Assembly: GCA_003991915.1 (NCBI GenBank)
Contig: RQTK01000163.1
Location: 70,825-134,824 of the forward strand
Source: Elysia chlorotica
Taxonomy: Eukaryota; Mollusca; Gastropoda; Plakobranchidae
Reading direction: 5' to 3'
DNA: 64,000 bases
A model generated the notes under the pieces. It made no database searches and was not told the DNA's origin. It was given only the letters and a program-made list of their open reading frames with translations. The position numbers and the translations under genes are program-made. Shown here one piece after another: positions 13,720-26,600 of this stretch (position 1 is the stretch's first letter; the number at the start of each line of letters is the position of its first letter).

Positions 13720-13852
13720 TTTGGTTAACTGTTTACATTACAATCATTATCCTGCTGTACACAAGAGTTCTGAAGTAACGGCAACTTCTTTTAGCACTGC
13801 TTGGGTTGGTGTTAAAATCCTAGGAGATAGTAACGTAAGCAGCGTTTTTGCC

Positions 13853-14055
13853 TGGTGTTAAGGCCCGTAAAACGGCCAAGGTCCACGTGCTATGATGGTA
13901 AGCGCCATCATTTATTCCTTGGGTATGACGTGGTTCCTCCCATAATACATCGGCATGGTGTTAAGGCCCGTAAAACGGCCAAGGTCCACGTGCTATGATG
14001 GTAAGCGCCTCATCATCCTTGGGTATGACGTGGTTCCTCCCATAATACATCGGCA
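13853..14055. repeat. Two tandem copies of a 103-bp unit
   Basis: Units at 13853-13955 and 13956-14055 are nearly identical apart from a few bases in the middle. They contain GGCCCGTAAAACGGCC-type dyad sequence and lie inside the TIR-bounded segment. Confidence 0.9.
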
Positions 14056-14640
14056 TGGTAATTGGTAGTTGGCAGGGAGTTTTGTCGGAAGTTACAAAGT
14101 CCTCAGAGGTACAGGCGTTAGGTACTTCGTCAATAGGTGTGATGGGTCCGCGATCCTGAGAGTGTTTATATTATATATATGTATAAATGGCGGAAAGTTG
14201 CACCCCCTGATTTTTTTTTTATTCGCTGCATTTAAACAATGAAGGACATACCCCTTTTATAGACAACAAGATTTTCCTTTTTATATATCCCCCATGACTC
14301 ACTCTATCTTATGCTCACGTCCACTGACTATTGAGAACTCATTTGCACTGCTCATGGTTTCTCGTCAATGTGGCTATCCTGAGAGTGCCTATTATGGCGG
14401 AGGGTCAGAGCTGTACCCCTTCACCCCCTGTTTTTTTTTTTTTTTTAATTATCTCAATTTTTACTGACTTATATTCCTTTGAATAATATATAAGGGGCAT
14501 AAACATTTTTTTTTATAAATGTGCAGACTTTTACTTTTCATATATTATTTCGCTTGACTCGATTATGGTGATATTAATTTACGCTTGTGTCTATTGCCCA
14601 AAAAGTATTCATTTGCTGTTGTACTTAAGATTGAAATAAA

Positions 14641-14642
<2 letters not shown>

Positions 14643-14677
<35 letters not shown>

Positions 14678-14706
14678 AGAGAGAGAGAGAGAGATAGAGA
14701 GAGAGA
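14643..14706. repeat. (CT)n-(GA)n palindrome centred on CTCGAG
   Basis: A run of CT at 14643-14676 passes directly into a run of GA at 14677-14706 with one interruption, so the two halves are reverse complements and could form a long hairpin or cruciform. It lies near the right end of the candidate TIR element. Confidence 0.95.
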
Positions 14707-14801
14707 AACACTCCCCAAAACCTTACTCTCTCCAGGCAAAAACGCTGCTTACGTTACAATTTATTTTAAAAAATTTCAAACTAATTACACGATAAGATGA
14801 G

Positions 14802-14844
14802 AATTCTCACAAACATTGTAACATGTACAATGTTTGTGAGAATT
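14802..14844. repeat. Perfect 19-bp-stem hairpin
   Basis: The arms at 14802-14820 and 14826-14844 are exact reverse complements separated by the 5-base loop ACATG. It lies just outside the right TIR of the upstream element. No T-run follows in a way that suggests a pol III transcript. Confidence 0.9.
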
Positions 14845-15789
14845 ATATCTTTCTCTCCTTTTCTCTCTCATAAGTCGGGCAAAGTCAACCAATAAGAAAG
14901 CCGGGAAGTCGACTCGAGGTTTTCGTCAAACTCTAAAGGGACTTTAACCGTTCTCTTACAAGCCCTTCGACTTTCGACTTCGGATAACAATCGTTGCTGG
15001 GTTTCGGAACTAGGCTAGGTAGCCTAGGCCTAACCAAGAGTCACCAACAGTTGGCAAATGAGATTCACAGAGTCGACCTTTGGCTTGAAGTCGACTTGCC
15101 AATTTATTGATCATTTCGGTGACTTTGCCTGTTCTTATGGAGGTCTCGGCTCTGTCTGGTTTAGGACTATTAGAGGCGTTGCCATAACAGCCAAACAACC
15201 AAAGCCCCCTCGCCCATCCCTCGTTGTGAAAATTTCCCAAAATAGGTCGTTGGACGCTAAGCATCAAACAAACAAACAAACAAACAAATCTTCCTCAACC
15301 ACAAATAGGAGTATCATCACACACAAAAACACACCAGTGATTACGATACTACAGTGCCGTTTAAAGCGCGGTGTATTCTACGTGTATTTTGTATTTATCT
15401 TATAAATCATTTATTTTTAAGTAAAACAACACATTTTGATTTGCATGAAGCTAAATTACATGAAAACTATCATAGACCAACCATTTGAAGGAGTAAGTGG
15501 TCCCCCATTTGATGTGGGCCCGGGGTCTCCTGTAACCTAAATCCGGCACTGGTCGAGTTTCATCATTGATTTCATTTTATTGATCTTCACAGGCAAATGA
15601 AAAAGATGTATTAACGGTTTTAAAAAGCACAAGCAACATGAACAAAAACAGAAGAGAGACATTACTATGTTGCCAGTGATAACCAATTTTATTTCATGAG
15701 AAAAGAAGTTACAATGAATTTGAAAAAAAAATGTCGGTGGACTTCAGGGACCTGCCTGCCTCGAATATGTAACGATTTCCTGAGTGACA

Positions 15790-16139
<350 letters not shown>

Positions 16140-16190
16140 TAATTATATTTCCAGGACCTATCATTTAATCAACACTGCCTTGCGTTTTTT

Positions 16191-16203
16191 GCTTCTTAGC
16201 AAC
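16191..16203 (+). promoter_or_regulatory. RFX X-box, 70 bp upstream of CFAP251 ATG
   Basis: GCTTCTTAGCAAC fits the RFX X-box consensus RYYNYY-N(1-3)-RRNRAC at every position with a one-base spacer. RFX factors drive ciliary genes through X-boxes close to the start codon, which fits a radial-spoke protein gene. A second candidate further upstream, at about 15178-15191, has one mismatch. Confidence 0.6.
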
Positions 16204-16273
16204 AACAGCCATATTGTTTTGTTGTAGATGAACCCTACCGCCTTGATTTGGAATACAAGGCTTGGTAAGCGAA

Positions 16274-19200
16274 ATGGCTGACGAAGAGAACGAAGTCTCC
16301 AAAATTATGGATGATCAAACAAGTAAAGGTATACCCAAGTAATGGTATTCTTGTCGTAGGATGAGATTCAAGCAGAGAAAAGTGTCTCAGGTTTAATTTA
16401 ATTATCTACATCTAGTGATGATACATAGAAAGATAAATAAATGGACAGATAGAGACTAGAATAACCTAGATAGATAGATCTATATTAGATCTAGTTGGTT
16501 AGTAGGAAGATCAATAGATAGCTGGAACGAGCTTTTGTTTATTTCTAAATTATATTATAGGTCTACTTTAGATCTTGATTTGGAGGCCAACACTAGATCT
16601 AACCAATATTTAGTGTTTCTGTCCAAGTTTTGTAGCGTAATTTGCACTAGAGATCTATTCTAGATCTAGATGTATCACAAACAATGAATAGAGACGCTGT
16701 GAATCACAATGATTTTTTACACCATATTTCTTCCGTGAGATCTAGGAAATGTTTAATTAAGAGAGAGCTTCACTCTCTTCAATGGCCTCACAAAATAATT
16801 TTAATTGAGCCAAAGCACTAATCAATAGCCCAGTGCAATTAGTAAAGATCTGGACAAAAGCACCAGGCCTATATAAAGCATATAGCACAATTTGGACAAA
16901 TACATGTCAAGCGATATTGAGGCAGAAACATTATATATCTACAGCATAGACACAGTCCTAATCTTTTTACATTTGTGCAATATGTCACTGCTCACACAGG
17001 TGTTTGTTTATTTTTGTTGGGGTTTTTTATGTGAATTTTGAATGATAAATGCTGATTTGAAAGGATTACAATTTGTAGAATTTTTATATTAGAACAAAGT
17101 CCTAGTGGGCCTAATCTGTTAGTCAAAGCTTACAATTTGTTTTTAAATGTGAAATTTAAATGAATACTGTTGATTTGAAAAGATTTTGAAAAGACATTGT
17201 TGAATCTCCATATAATAGAACAAAGTCCTGCCCCAGAGCAAGATGTTGATGTGAATCAATCTGCTGCTGTCGAGGATGGGGCTGAAAATACAGAAGCTGC
17301 TGAAGATGATGAAGAAGCAAACACAGGTTTGTTGATTATTCCTTGCACATAAATACTCTTTGTAAACCTGACATAAAACAACAAGAAAAACAATAATAAG
17401 CAAAAAACAAAACAAAAAATAGGTTAAATAGTTCTATGTTTCCTTTATGTTTTTTACTAGTTTGAGAAAAAAAATCTGTAAAATGCAAGTATTATTGATT
17501 TTATCATTGTCCAATCTTTAATGTAAAAATAAAAACATTTCACTAAATAGCAAATGCTTATTGCATAAGTTTTATAGTAAAATATAACCATCTTATTTTA
17601 TGCAATTTACACAGCTGATGATGACGTTGAGTTTAAAGCAGATGAAGACGAGCAAGGAGATGAGGAGACAGGTAATATTGGCAGGCTAATTCAGGTTTAT
17701 CTCTTATTTTCTTTTTTTTTATTGTATATCACCAATCAGGCAGTTGAAGGTGTTTACATTTTTTTTAAAGTTACTGCATTTTATTTCAATTTTTGTTAGC
17801 TTCCCCTACTGAGTTTTATTTGAATTATTCTTTTATTTGGTTAAGTTAACATCGAACATTGTTTGTTCAATTTGTTTACTCTCTTTAGCTGACGGTGAAG
17901 AGGAGCAGGAAAAATCTTCTGCTGAAAATACAGCTGTTGAAAAAACAGGTAACATCTGAAAATAAGATTTAAGTGACACCAAATGTGGAATTGTGATTCC
18001 CATTCAGCACTTTCCTGTACAAAAAAAAAAAAAGTGAAATTGTGTCCACTGACAATAAACCTTGCATCGATTTGTCACTGCACTATAACCATCACATAAA
18101 TCTTTAATATTCAACACAATGTTTTGATTGTAGCTTGGGATTCTGAAAACTTAAAACTTCTCAGTTGAATAAAAATGATACGAAATGTTCATAATTTCAA
18201 TATGTTGTCGCAAAGAGTTTAGAGTTTGTGTTTTTGGGTTTTCAGCACAGTAACAGTTATATTGTGCCTATGATGTCTTAGACAGTTAATGCAGTACAGT
18301 AGTAATGGTGATTTCTTTTATTTTTTATGATAGGTTAAAGAATAAAAACTTCTTACAAAAATGCTCAGTTAAAATTCAAGAATAGATACAGTTATGCAGG
18401 ATTATAAAAATAAAATTTTGTAATATATGTAACTTGAAAATATCAACATAAAATGTTACAAAATGTTCACCAATGTTTTGTTTTTTCATTGATTGAAGCA
18501 CTCACTGTAAATTATGGACTTATTGATTTCTTTCTTCAAAGCCATATTTTTAACTGAAATTTTCACCATCTCATAGCGGACAGCAATGAGGAAAGAGAAG
18601 AAGAAGCTGCAGCACAGTCTGTGTCACAAAGTGATCTTGATAAAGATCGAGTTGAAGAGGACGCTGGGGAGGAAAAAGATGCTGACAATGAAGAAGAAGA
18701 AGAAGAAGAGGAGGAACAACAGGAAAAAGATGTAGTAGCTGAGGAAGTTGAAAATAATCAAGGACAAAATGAAGAGGAGCATATTGAAAACCAAGACACC
18801 GAAGGAGAGGCTGTACAACACGATGAGGTAGCTATTGAAACACAAGACGAAGATGTGAAAGTTGAGGCACAATATGAGGAAAATGAGCAACAAGAAGCTG
18901 ATATTGAGCAGACGCAAAGTGAGGTCCAAGATCTGAGTGCACAGTTGAACGAAGATGATCAGGAACAAGAAAAAGCTGAAAGGGAAAGATCAGAACTGGC
19001 TGAAGAAGATGAACCAGAAAAAGTTGGAGAAGACACGCAGCAAAACCTTGTTGAAGATTCTCAAACTGATCAAGAGGTGGCCAGTGAGAAAGTGGAGGAA
19101 ACAGATGAGCAGACCCAAGAAGAGATACATGTTGATGATGGACAGAGTAAGGAGGAGGATGCTCAGAGAGAAGAAACTGTAGAATATACCCAGCAAAATG

Positions 19201-22200
19201 CAACAGAAGATTCTGGCGCTCAGGAAGAACAAGAGGAGGCAAGAGATGAAGCTGCAGACTCTACTGAGAGAGTTGATTATGGTCAAGCCGAAGAAGAGCA
19301 AGAAAAGATTGACGATTCTGTCAAAGATAGTGAGCAGCAACAGGACCTGCAGGCTTTGGAAGATGATGTGGCAGGTACAGAAGAGGAGAAAGATCAAGGC
19401 AATACAGAGATGGAAGAGAGTCAGAGCGCAGAGAGAGTTGTTGAAACTGGAGGTATTATAGATCCTCAAACTACTAGCATCTAGCAAAATGAAAGCTTCT
19501 TGAATAATTTGCTGATCAGCTAGCTCTATTATGCTATGTAGATGTGAAAACTAACTCTATTCCTCGTTTCAAAGCCTTTTTTAACAAATATTCTGATAAA
19601 TGCTTTCATATTTAAAATAAACACCTTTTTTACAGAACTGTTATCCAGAAGAAGAAGAAGAAAATTCTTTTTTTTTTATTATCGATATGCTTTTTTTTTT
19701 TAGTAGTTATTTCAAATGATTTCTCCTTTAGAGGAGCACTTGACCATTTAAATTGTTTCTCTTAATTCAAGTCCTCTGCACAAGAGTTACATACAATCTT
19801 TAAGAGCATTTAGTAGTAAAAACAAAAAAAAAAGATAAATGAAAGATAATTAAATAATATTATTATTTTTAAAAAGTTGGAAACAAAAAACGAAACAAAA
19901 AAAAGTGAACTTATTATTATATGTATCCACAATAAAGCATTTGTAACCTTTCAAGAAAATGTTTTGAAGCAGCAGTTGTGACACAAGTTATCTCTTGAAT
20001 TTGGAAATAAATTAAGTCAAAGTAAGATAATAGCTTTTTTTTTTAATTTTAGTAATCTTTTCCATATTTTTACCTCATTTTAGCTAGTTTCTTTTTTTCC
20101 TTTCCTTTAAAAAGGTCTTTACATTATAATCATATGTGGGGTTTATGTATATGCAAATGTTTAAATGAATACACAAAAGACATGTTTGGCTTTCCAACTA
20201 ATTTTCTATTTTGGAAATAACACTCCAACCTTTCCTCTTTCATTTATGCATATTATTCATTTACATCACATTCTTATACTTTTCCTATTCAGGAATTAAA
20301 AGTAATGTCATTCTTTTCATAAACTGCACCCTTTAACAAAATATACAATTTTGCACTTTCCATAATCTGAGGTTTTCAAATGAATTTTCAGCAATGTCTA
20401 TGTTTATATTTACTCTGAATATCATTGTAACTTTGTATTATTCTTAATTTTCCCCTATTATGTTTGACTATTTTTTTTAATAAACCTGAATAACCTGACG
20501 ATACACTTTATTTCTAACTCAGAAAGTATTCCTCTTTTCATAACTACTCTCTTCTTTTTTTAAATAATATTTTCAAAGTTATTAAACATTTATCTATACA
20601 TTTTTATTTGATAAAATAATGATTTTTACTCAAATACTCAGACTTTTTTTTGAGCTGTTAGGAATTAACATTTTACTGTGATAATTTCAAGATAATATAC
20701 CTGCAGAAAGTAGGGAAAAATAAGACCTATCATAGTTGTTGTTTTTGTTTGCGATGATTATCTTCAACAGAAAAAAAACAACAACATTGTAATTGAAAAG
20801 GACATCTGCACTATATATACATGGCAAATAGTTTGTTAAATGTATGTTTCATAAAACACACAAGTAAATTCTCATTGTTTAAGAAAAAATTATAGTACAA
20901 TTAAAGATTCGGATGTAGATAATGTTGCATATTACAATATTGGATAGAAATATCTGGACATTGGTTATCCAACAGAAAAGTACATCTCTCATTTAATTGA
21001 AGCAACATGTTTACTTTATATGTGCTTGTATACGACAGCCACATTTCTTTAAAGTATATGTTATACTTAAAAAATACATAATGGTTATTGTTTATATAAA
21101 AAAAAGGGGTAATAAAGTACAAAAATTATATTGTATATAGTTTTAAATCTTGTTACAATGATATTGTATTCACCACTATCTGTATAGTTATATTTTTTAT
21201 CCACACCATTTTGTTATTCTCTTTTCACAGATGATCAGGACGCATCCCAAGCAGACGCAACTGAGGAAACCGCTGCAGACACAGAGGACAAAGAGGTCAG
21301 GGCACATTTCGTTAATTTGGCTGGAGAAAAGCTTTACGTTGACATTTGCCCTGGATAAATTAGTTACAATGAAATTTAAATTGGCCCTAAATCTGGTTCT
21401 TCTTTCTACCCAGTTCATATAGTATTTGTAGAGAAAAATAAACCCAAAGCACTATTTGCATTTTTATTCTTCAACTCAATTTTTATACGATTTACACTAA
21501 TATTTGTTAAGGGGGATCATATTTCATCAATGTAACTGATTGCTGACACAATTTAGGCTATCTGTAAGATAATGATTGTTTTTTTTTATTTGTTTTTTTA
21601 TAATCTCAATCTGATGCCAGTAACGAGTGGTAATATGAGATGGTCTGTGCAAATACCCACTCCTTTCCTAATATACTTAGTAAAGAAAATGAATACCTTT
21701 GTTCCCCAGTTCCAATATTCCTACATTTATAGTTTATCCGTCATCTTACATCTTCTTTAAAATAGGGGTTCCCTCATAAACATTATCTCTTCAAGATACA
21801 TTACCAAATACAATAAAGATTTCCTGCTCTTTTTTATCCCAGGTGGAGGAAACAAACGCTGAGGAATCTGCTCCTACTGCTCAGGCAACTGAAGGTGGGG
21901 CTGAAATGCCGCCTTCCACCGTAGACTCAAAACAACCAGCTCAAGTGCCGCCCCCTACAGTTGAGTCCAAAGAAGACTCTGCGGAGGCTGCAGCTGCCCC
22001 TCAAGTAAATAAAATATCCAACAGAAATTCAATGATGAAAACACTAATAATGATAAGCTATAATCCAGTATTATTGATGAAAACACTAACAATGATAAGC
22101 TATACTCCAGTCTTATTTTATTCCTCCTTCTCCCTACCTCCCTCTCTCTTCTTACATGTCCTCCTCATCTTCCTTTACCTCACCCCCCTTCTTTTTCTTT

Positions 22201-23619
22201 CTCTTAACAATTCCTTTGTCAAACAACGGTTCACCCTGACGATGCATTACAGTTTGTTTTTTTAGCCCTTCCAAAGTTCTGTATGATTTTATGCATGATT
22301 TGTCATTGTTACGCCATATTGACTTTCATAAGCTGGTGTGATTTTTTTTAAATCGTGCATTATTTGCAAGGAGATCTTTGCAGTGTGTCTTGTTGCTTCT
22401 TGGTTTCTTTATTTCTATTATATATTCAACTAAGTTATGTCAAGGATGAGGCCCATGACTTATATTTCAGAATTATATGTACTGCCATATAGAGACAGAG
22501 CAGGGATACCAGAACTTCTGTCCCAGGTGGTCACTTTATACTGACACAAATCCAACCCGTAAGGATCAATTCAAAGCAGCCTGATCAAGACAATCCACCA
22601 TGCAAGCTACTTCACCACTCCTTGTGTTATTAAAACTATATAATTGATGAATATCTATACATTCTCCTGCGAAATTTTTGTATCTGAGCTAATGTGGGTT
22701 TTTTGTGTGTGTGTATAGTTCATGAAAGGGTTGTTCCATCTTTACATTGAATTTATATTTTTCCTTTTCTTTTTTGTTTGTTTGTAGGCATCTATGATTG
22801 AGGAGATTGATAAAAATGAAAGTGAGTAAAAACCTATGCTGAATATCATATGCTAGTTATTCATATGAAGCTAGCTTTTTTTTGCTGCTTATATTTTTTA
22901 CCTTGAGTGTCAATCTCATTTTATTTCATCAAGTTGTATCAGTTTTATCAATCAATGCAATGTTGTTGTTGGTTTGTTTCTTTACTTACATTTTTTGTAT
23001 TAATAATCACATTCTTTGAATTTTTTCTTGAGAAGTGATGAGTGCTTAATTTTACAAGATTATATCATTTCATCGAATCCTATGTCAAATTTTCTTGTCA
23101 GCTGAAACAATATTTTTAAATTAATCTTCAAACTGTTGTTTTTTCTTTCAGATAGTTTGACTGTAAGTATAACTTTATTAAAAAAAAATTTTTTTTTTAC
23201 ACAGCCATTAACAAAATAAAATAATCATCCGTTTAAAAAATGATAAAGTTACGTCTAATATTTCTTTCAAAAATAGATATGAAAAACTGAAATATTCTTA
23301 CTCATATTATAAGCAATACATTTTTCTTTAATTAAAAAAAAAGGGCAGCATTTAATTATTAAAAAAATGTTTGAAAATTGACATTTTTCATGCTTTGTTT
23401 GTTGTTTGTTGTTGTTTTTAAAAGACGGTAGGGGTGGATGGATTTTTAGGGTTTGAAGGAGTGGGAGGTAAGCTGAAAATAATAGGACTAGTAACTATGC
23501 CTGTTTTTGTTTTTGATTTTGGCTGATTGTGTTAGAATGAGCCTCCTGCTGCTCCTCATCTGCCTGCCACGGAGAGATCACACACAAGTATTGAAGGACA
23601 GATGTCCACGTCTGCTCTG
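16274..23619 (+). CDS. CFAP251: CFAP251 exons 1-10: acidic N-terminal region
   Basis: Exons are 16274-16328, 17219-17326, 17615-17671, 17889-17948, 18577-19452, 21231-21295, 21843-22004, 22788-22821, 23152-23162 and 23536-23619. They encode about 504 residues rich in Glu, Asp, Gln and Ala, including a run of nine Glu in the 876-nt exon 5; the region is probably disordered or coiled coil. Human CFAP251 also has a Glu-rich N-terminus. Exons 2-5 are all phase 1-1 and exons 3-5 start with codons for Ala-Asp, suggesting exon multiplication. Exon 2 has a second in-frame acceptor 18 nt downstream (after CTGCCCCAG). Exon 9 is an 11-nt microexon required to keep frame. Confidence 0.88.
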
Positions 23620-26600
23620 GTAAATTATTTACAGTAATGGTAATAAACTATCATGCTCTGAGAAATCATAGTTTTAAAATTACCTAAAAATAACAATCAA
23701 ATAAGTTTGATCTATACAATCAAAAGTTAAGCAACTTAAAAAAAACCTTGGCAGAGCTGCATTCTACACTGTAAAATAATAAAATACTTATGAATGTGGA
23801 AAAAAAAGTGATTCAACTCATTATGAAATAATTATGATTTATCTTGTTCTGCACCTTCAGTTTATTTTTAGAGGAAAATTAATTGACAGAAAATGTTCAC
23901 CTTGCTCTGCAAAAATATAAATATAGACGTGAATTCTAAACCTATTTATTTTGTGCTTTGCTTTTAGATTTGCCTGTTACTATTAACATAAAACCAATTG
24001 CCACACTCTCTTAATTTAAGAAACAGTTGTTCTTTAAAAATATTACTTTCAGTTTTTTATTTAAAAAATAACATTGCTTTGCAGAACATTGTTTGGTCGT
24101 TTGGGCTGAACCGCACAGTTCCTGTTTTAAACTTGAGTGATGGTGTACGCCAGGCGATAATGTACCCTTGTGCTCATGTCGGAATCATGTACGACTTCAA
24201 GAACAACAAGCAACACATTCTGCAAGCTCATGTGAGTTGATTAGACAACTATGATTTAGGGCAAATAAGAACTGTTTAATTCTGTAACGTATATCTGGTT
24301 GGTTTAACATCTTTGTTGTTCCTAAACGTGTGTGTGGGGGATCCTTTATGACATAGATGTTGTAATGCTATGATAAGCTTATTGTAGATTATAATTTTGT
24401 AAAATAATATTTTCAGTATATATCTATTTGGAAAATGTTTTGTATCTCCAATGTATCTTTCCTTATTTTTTGCTGCTTAGTAGTAATTAATAATACCACA
24501 CAGATTTCAAATTTCTTGTAAAATGGATTGAAAACTACCAATTTTCACTCAAATTAAGATAGTATTTTATTCGAAATTTTTTAAATTAAATTAATTCAAT
24601 CAGAAGTGACTCAACAAGTATATAGACAAACAAGATTATCACACATTACCTTCTGTTTCATGCAGTTGAATCCGATAACTTGCTCCGCTGTCTCACAAGA
24701 CAAAAGATGGCTGGTCACAGGTGATGTTGGTCCTGACGCCATGGTCAACATCTGGGACACTTATACTGGGTGAGTAACGATCTACAGAAGTATATATATT
24801 GAGTGGGGGACGTGGTGGTCCAGGGGTAGAACATCGGCTTCCGACGTAAAAGGTCCCGAGTTCGAATCCTGGCTGTTACGTTCCATACTGGTTGGGTCGG
24901 TGTCAGTATAATGTGACCGGCTGAGACAGGAGTCATGGTCTCCCCGCCCTGTCTCGTGTGTGGCAGCACATAAAATTGTCAGAGTCCGTCTTGGTGCAGT
25001 TCACAATATAGCCTATATAGTGCTGACGTTGGACGTTAAACCAACCCAACCATCTGATAGACGCAATTGTTATCATTTGGGTCACTTATACTGGGTGCGT
25101 AACGATCAACAGAAGTATATATATCGAGTATTGATAGTCACTAATAGTACAAGTAAATGAATGAACAATGGGCAAATTTGAGGTTTTGATAATTAGATAT
25201 TTTATATCACATAAAAGCAAGTTATCATATTTTGCTTTCATGTATTAATTAGTCTATAATTGATTCCAGTGAATCATCAAACATCCAACTACCATTGTAA
25301 ATAATGCCCTCTAGCGCAGGATTGGTGTGTGGAGTAACTTCTACCAGTGTTTTGAAGTTGTGTATGGTTCATATGTTATTCAGTGCGTTTTCGTTTAAAA
25401 TATTCTCATTGCTCTGCCCGCCTTTTTCTCAAGAACTCCAATCCAGACAATGTTTGACCCAAACCCCCAGGGAGGGGTCGTGGCAGTTGCTCTCACACCA
25501 GACTCAAGATACCTGGCCACCCTCAGTGCTCTGCCAATACAGGTGAGGTCATGCTCAGATAGAAAATTTGATCGAAGACTCTGAGCCATCTATATTACAC
25601 AATCAAAACTGCCTATCAATCTTCATAATAATATTGGAAACATTGACTCAGATGAAAAAATCAAATTCTGCATCCTTTCTGGTAGACTACAATAATTTAC
25701 AAAAGGACTTTCCGGGAAAAAAAATTAAGTTAAGTGAATTTGGTTAACAAAGGGCAACATTACAAAATACTATTGCTACTTGAGTTTTTAATGTACTTGA
25801 ATATTTATGTTTTGTGTTGTCCAAAGGCCTCATTAATGAACCTGCCTTTCTTTAACACATTAAGCTTTTCTTATTACACTGTAAACTTGTTGTGTGTATT
25901 GACATGTTCTTGTACTAGCACACTTTGCATTGAACTGCACACCTTCCATTATAAAATAATGAATATCAAAGCTTTTACCTTTTATAAATTCTACAAAATT
26001 ATCTCATATAGTGCTAACACAAAGAATAGGCCTTGAATCATGGAATGTCAAAAGGTTAAGCTTTGATCTTAGTTTAAATCCTTTTTTGTTATGCTTTGCC
26101 GTTGTGTAAAAACTTGCTTCAAATTCTTCAAATGTTTGTGTTTGGCCATGCTCTGTTTTGTAAAACTCTGTCCCAAACTTTTGTAGACTTTGGCCATCTG
26201 GGACTGGACTGTGGATGGGGATGTCCCGATCTGTTCAGCGGATCTCAAACCTGAGTACGGAGTTCAGAACTTCATCTACTTTGACCCCACCGACATCCAC
26301 CATGTGGTGACTAACAGTGAGAGTCAGGTCATATTCTACCACTGGGTGAGTCCTGAGCCTTGAAAAAAAAATTTCTTGGTTAGATTCTAGTTTTTAATTA
26401 CAGAATATGAAAAAAAAATTAACTCTAGCTTTATTTTCATGTCACTAGTTTTGGAGGACTGTAGTATCTTCTGATAACATGGGATCTAAACTGATAATCT
26501 TGTGTATTTAAAAGTAATATTTTCATTTTGGGAAGTCATCAACTATGAAGTATGACTCTCATTTTACCATTTTTAGATACCTACAAACCCTTCTGATAAT

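Larger units (their letters stand above)
13830..14757. mobile_element. Candidate TIR (MITE-like) element, about 928 bp
   Basis: The left end at 13830-13855 and the reverse complement of 14732-14757 match over 26 bp (GTAACGTAAGCAGCGTTTTT followed by GCCTGG). Internally there are two tandem copies of a 103-bp unit, AT-rich sequence with polyT runs, and a palindromic (CT)n(GA)n tract. No transposase frame is visible, so it would be non-autonomous. A target-site duplication is not obvious. Confidence 0.6.

Noticed and set aside
18624-19487. Long minus-strand open frames opposite CFAP251 exon 5
   Set aside because: Antisense reading of the GAA/GAG-rich exon gives hydrophobic Leu/Phe frames in several phases. 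The + strand frame fits exon phases and the gene.
24804-24880. Functional tRNA gene
   Set aside because: A and B boxes are good, but the acceptor stem ends do not pair and a SINE body with related copies elsewhere follows directly.
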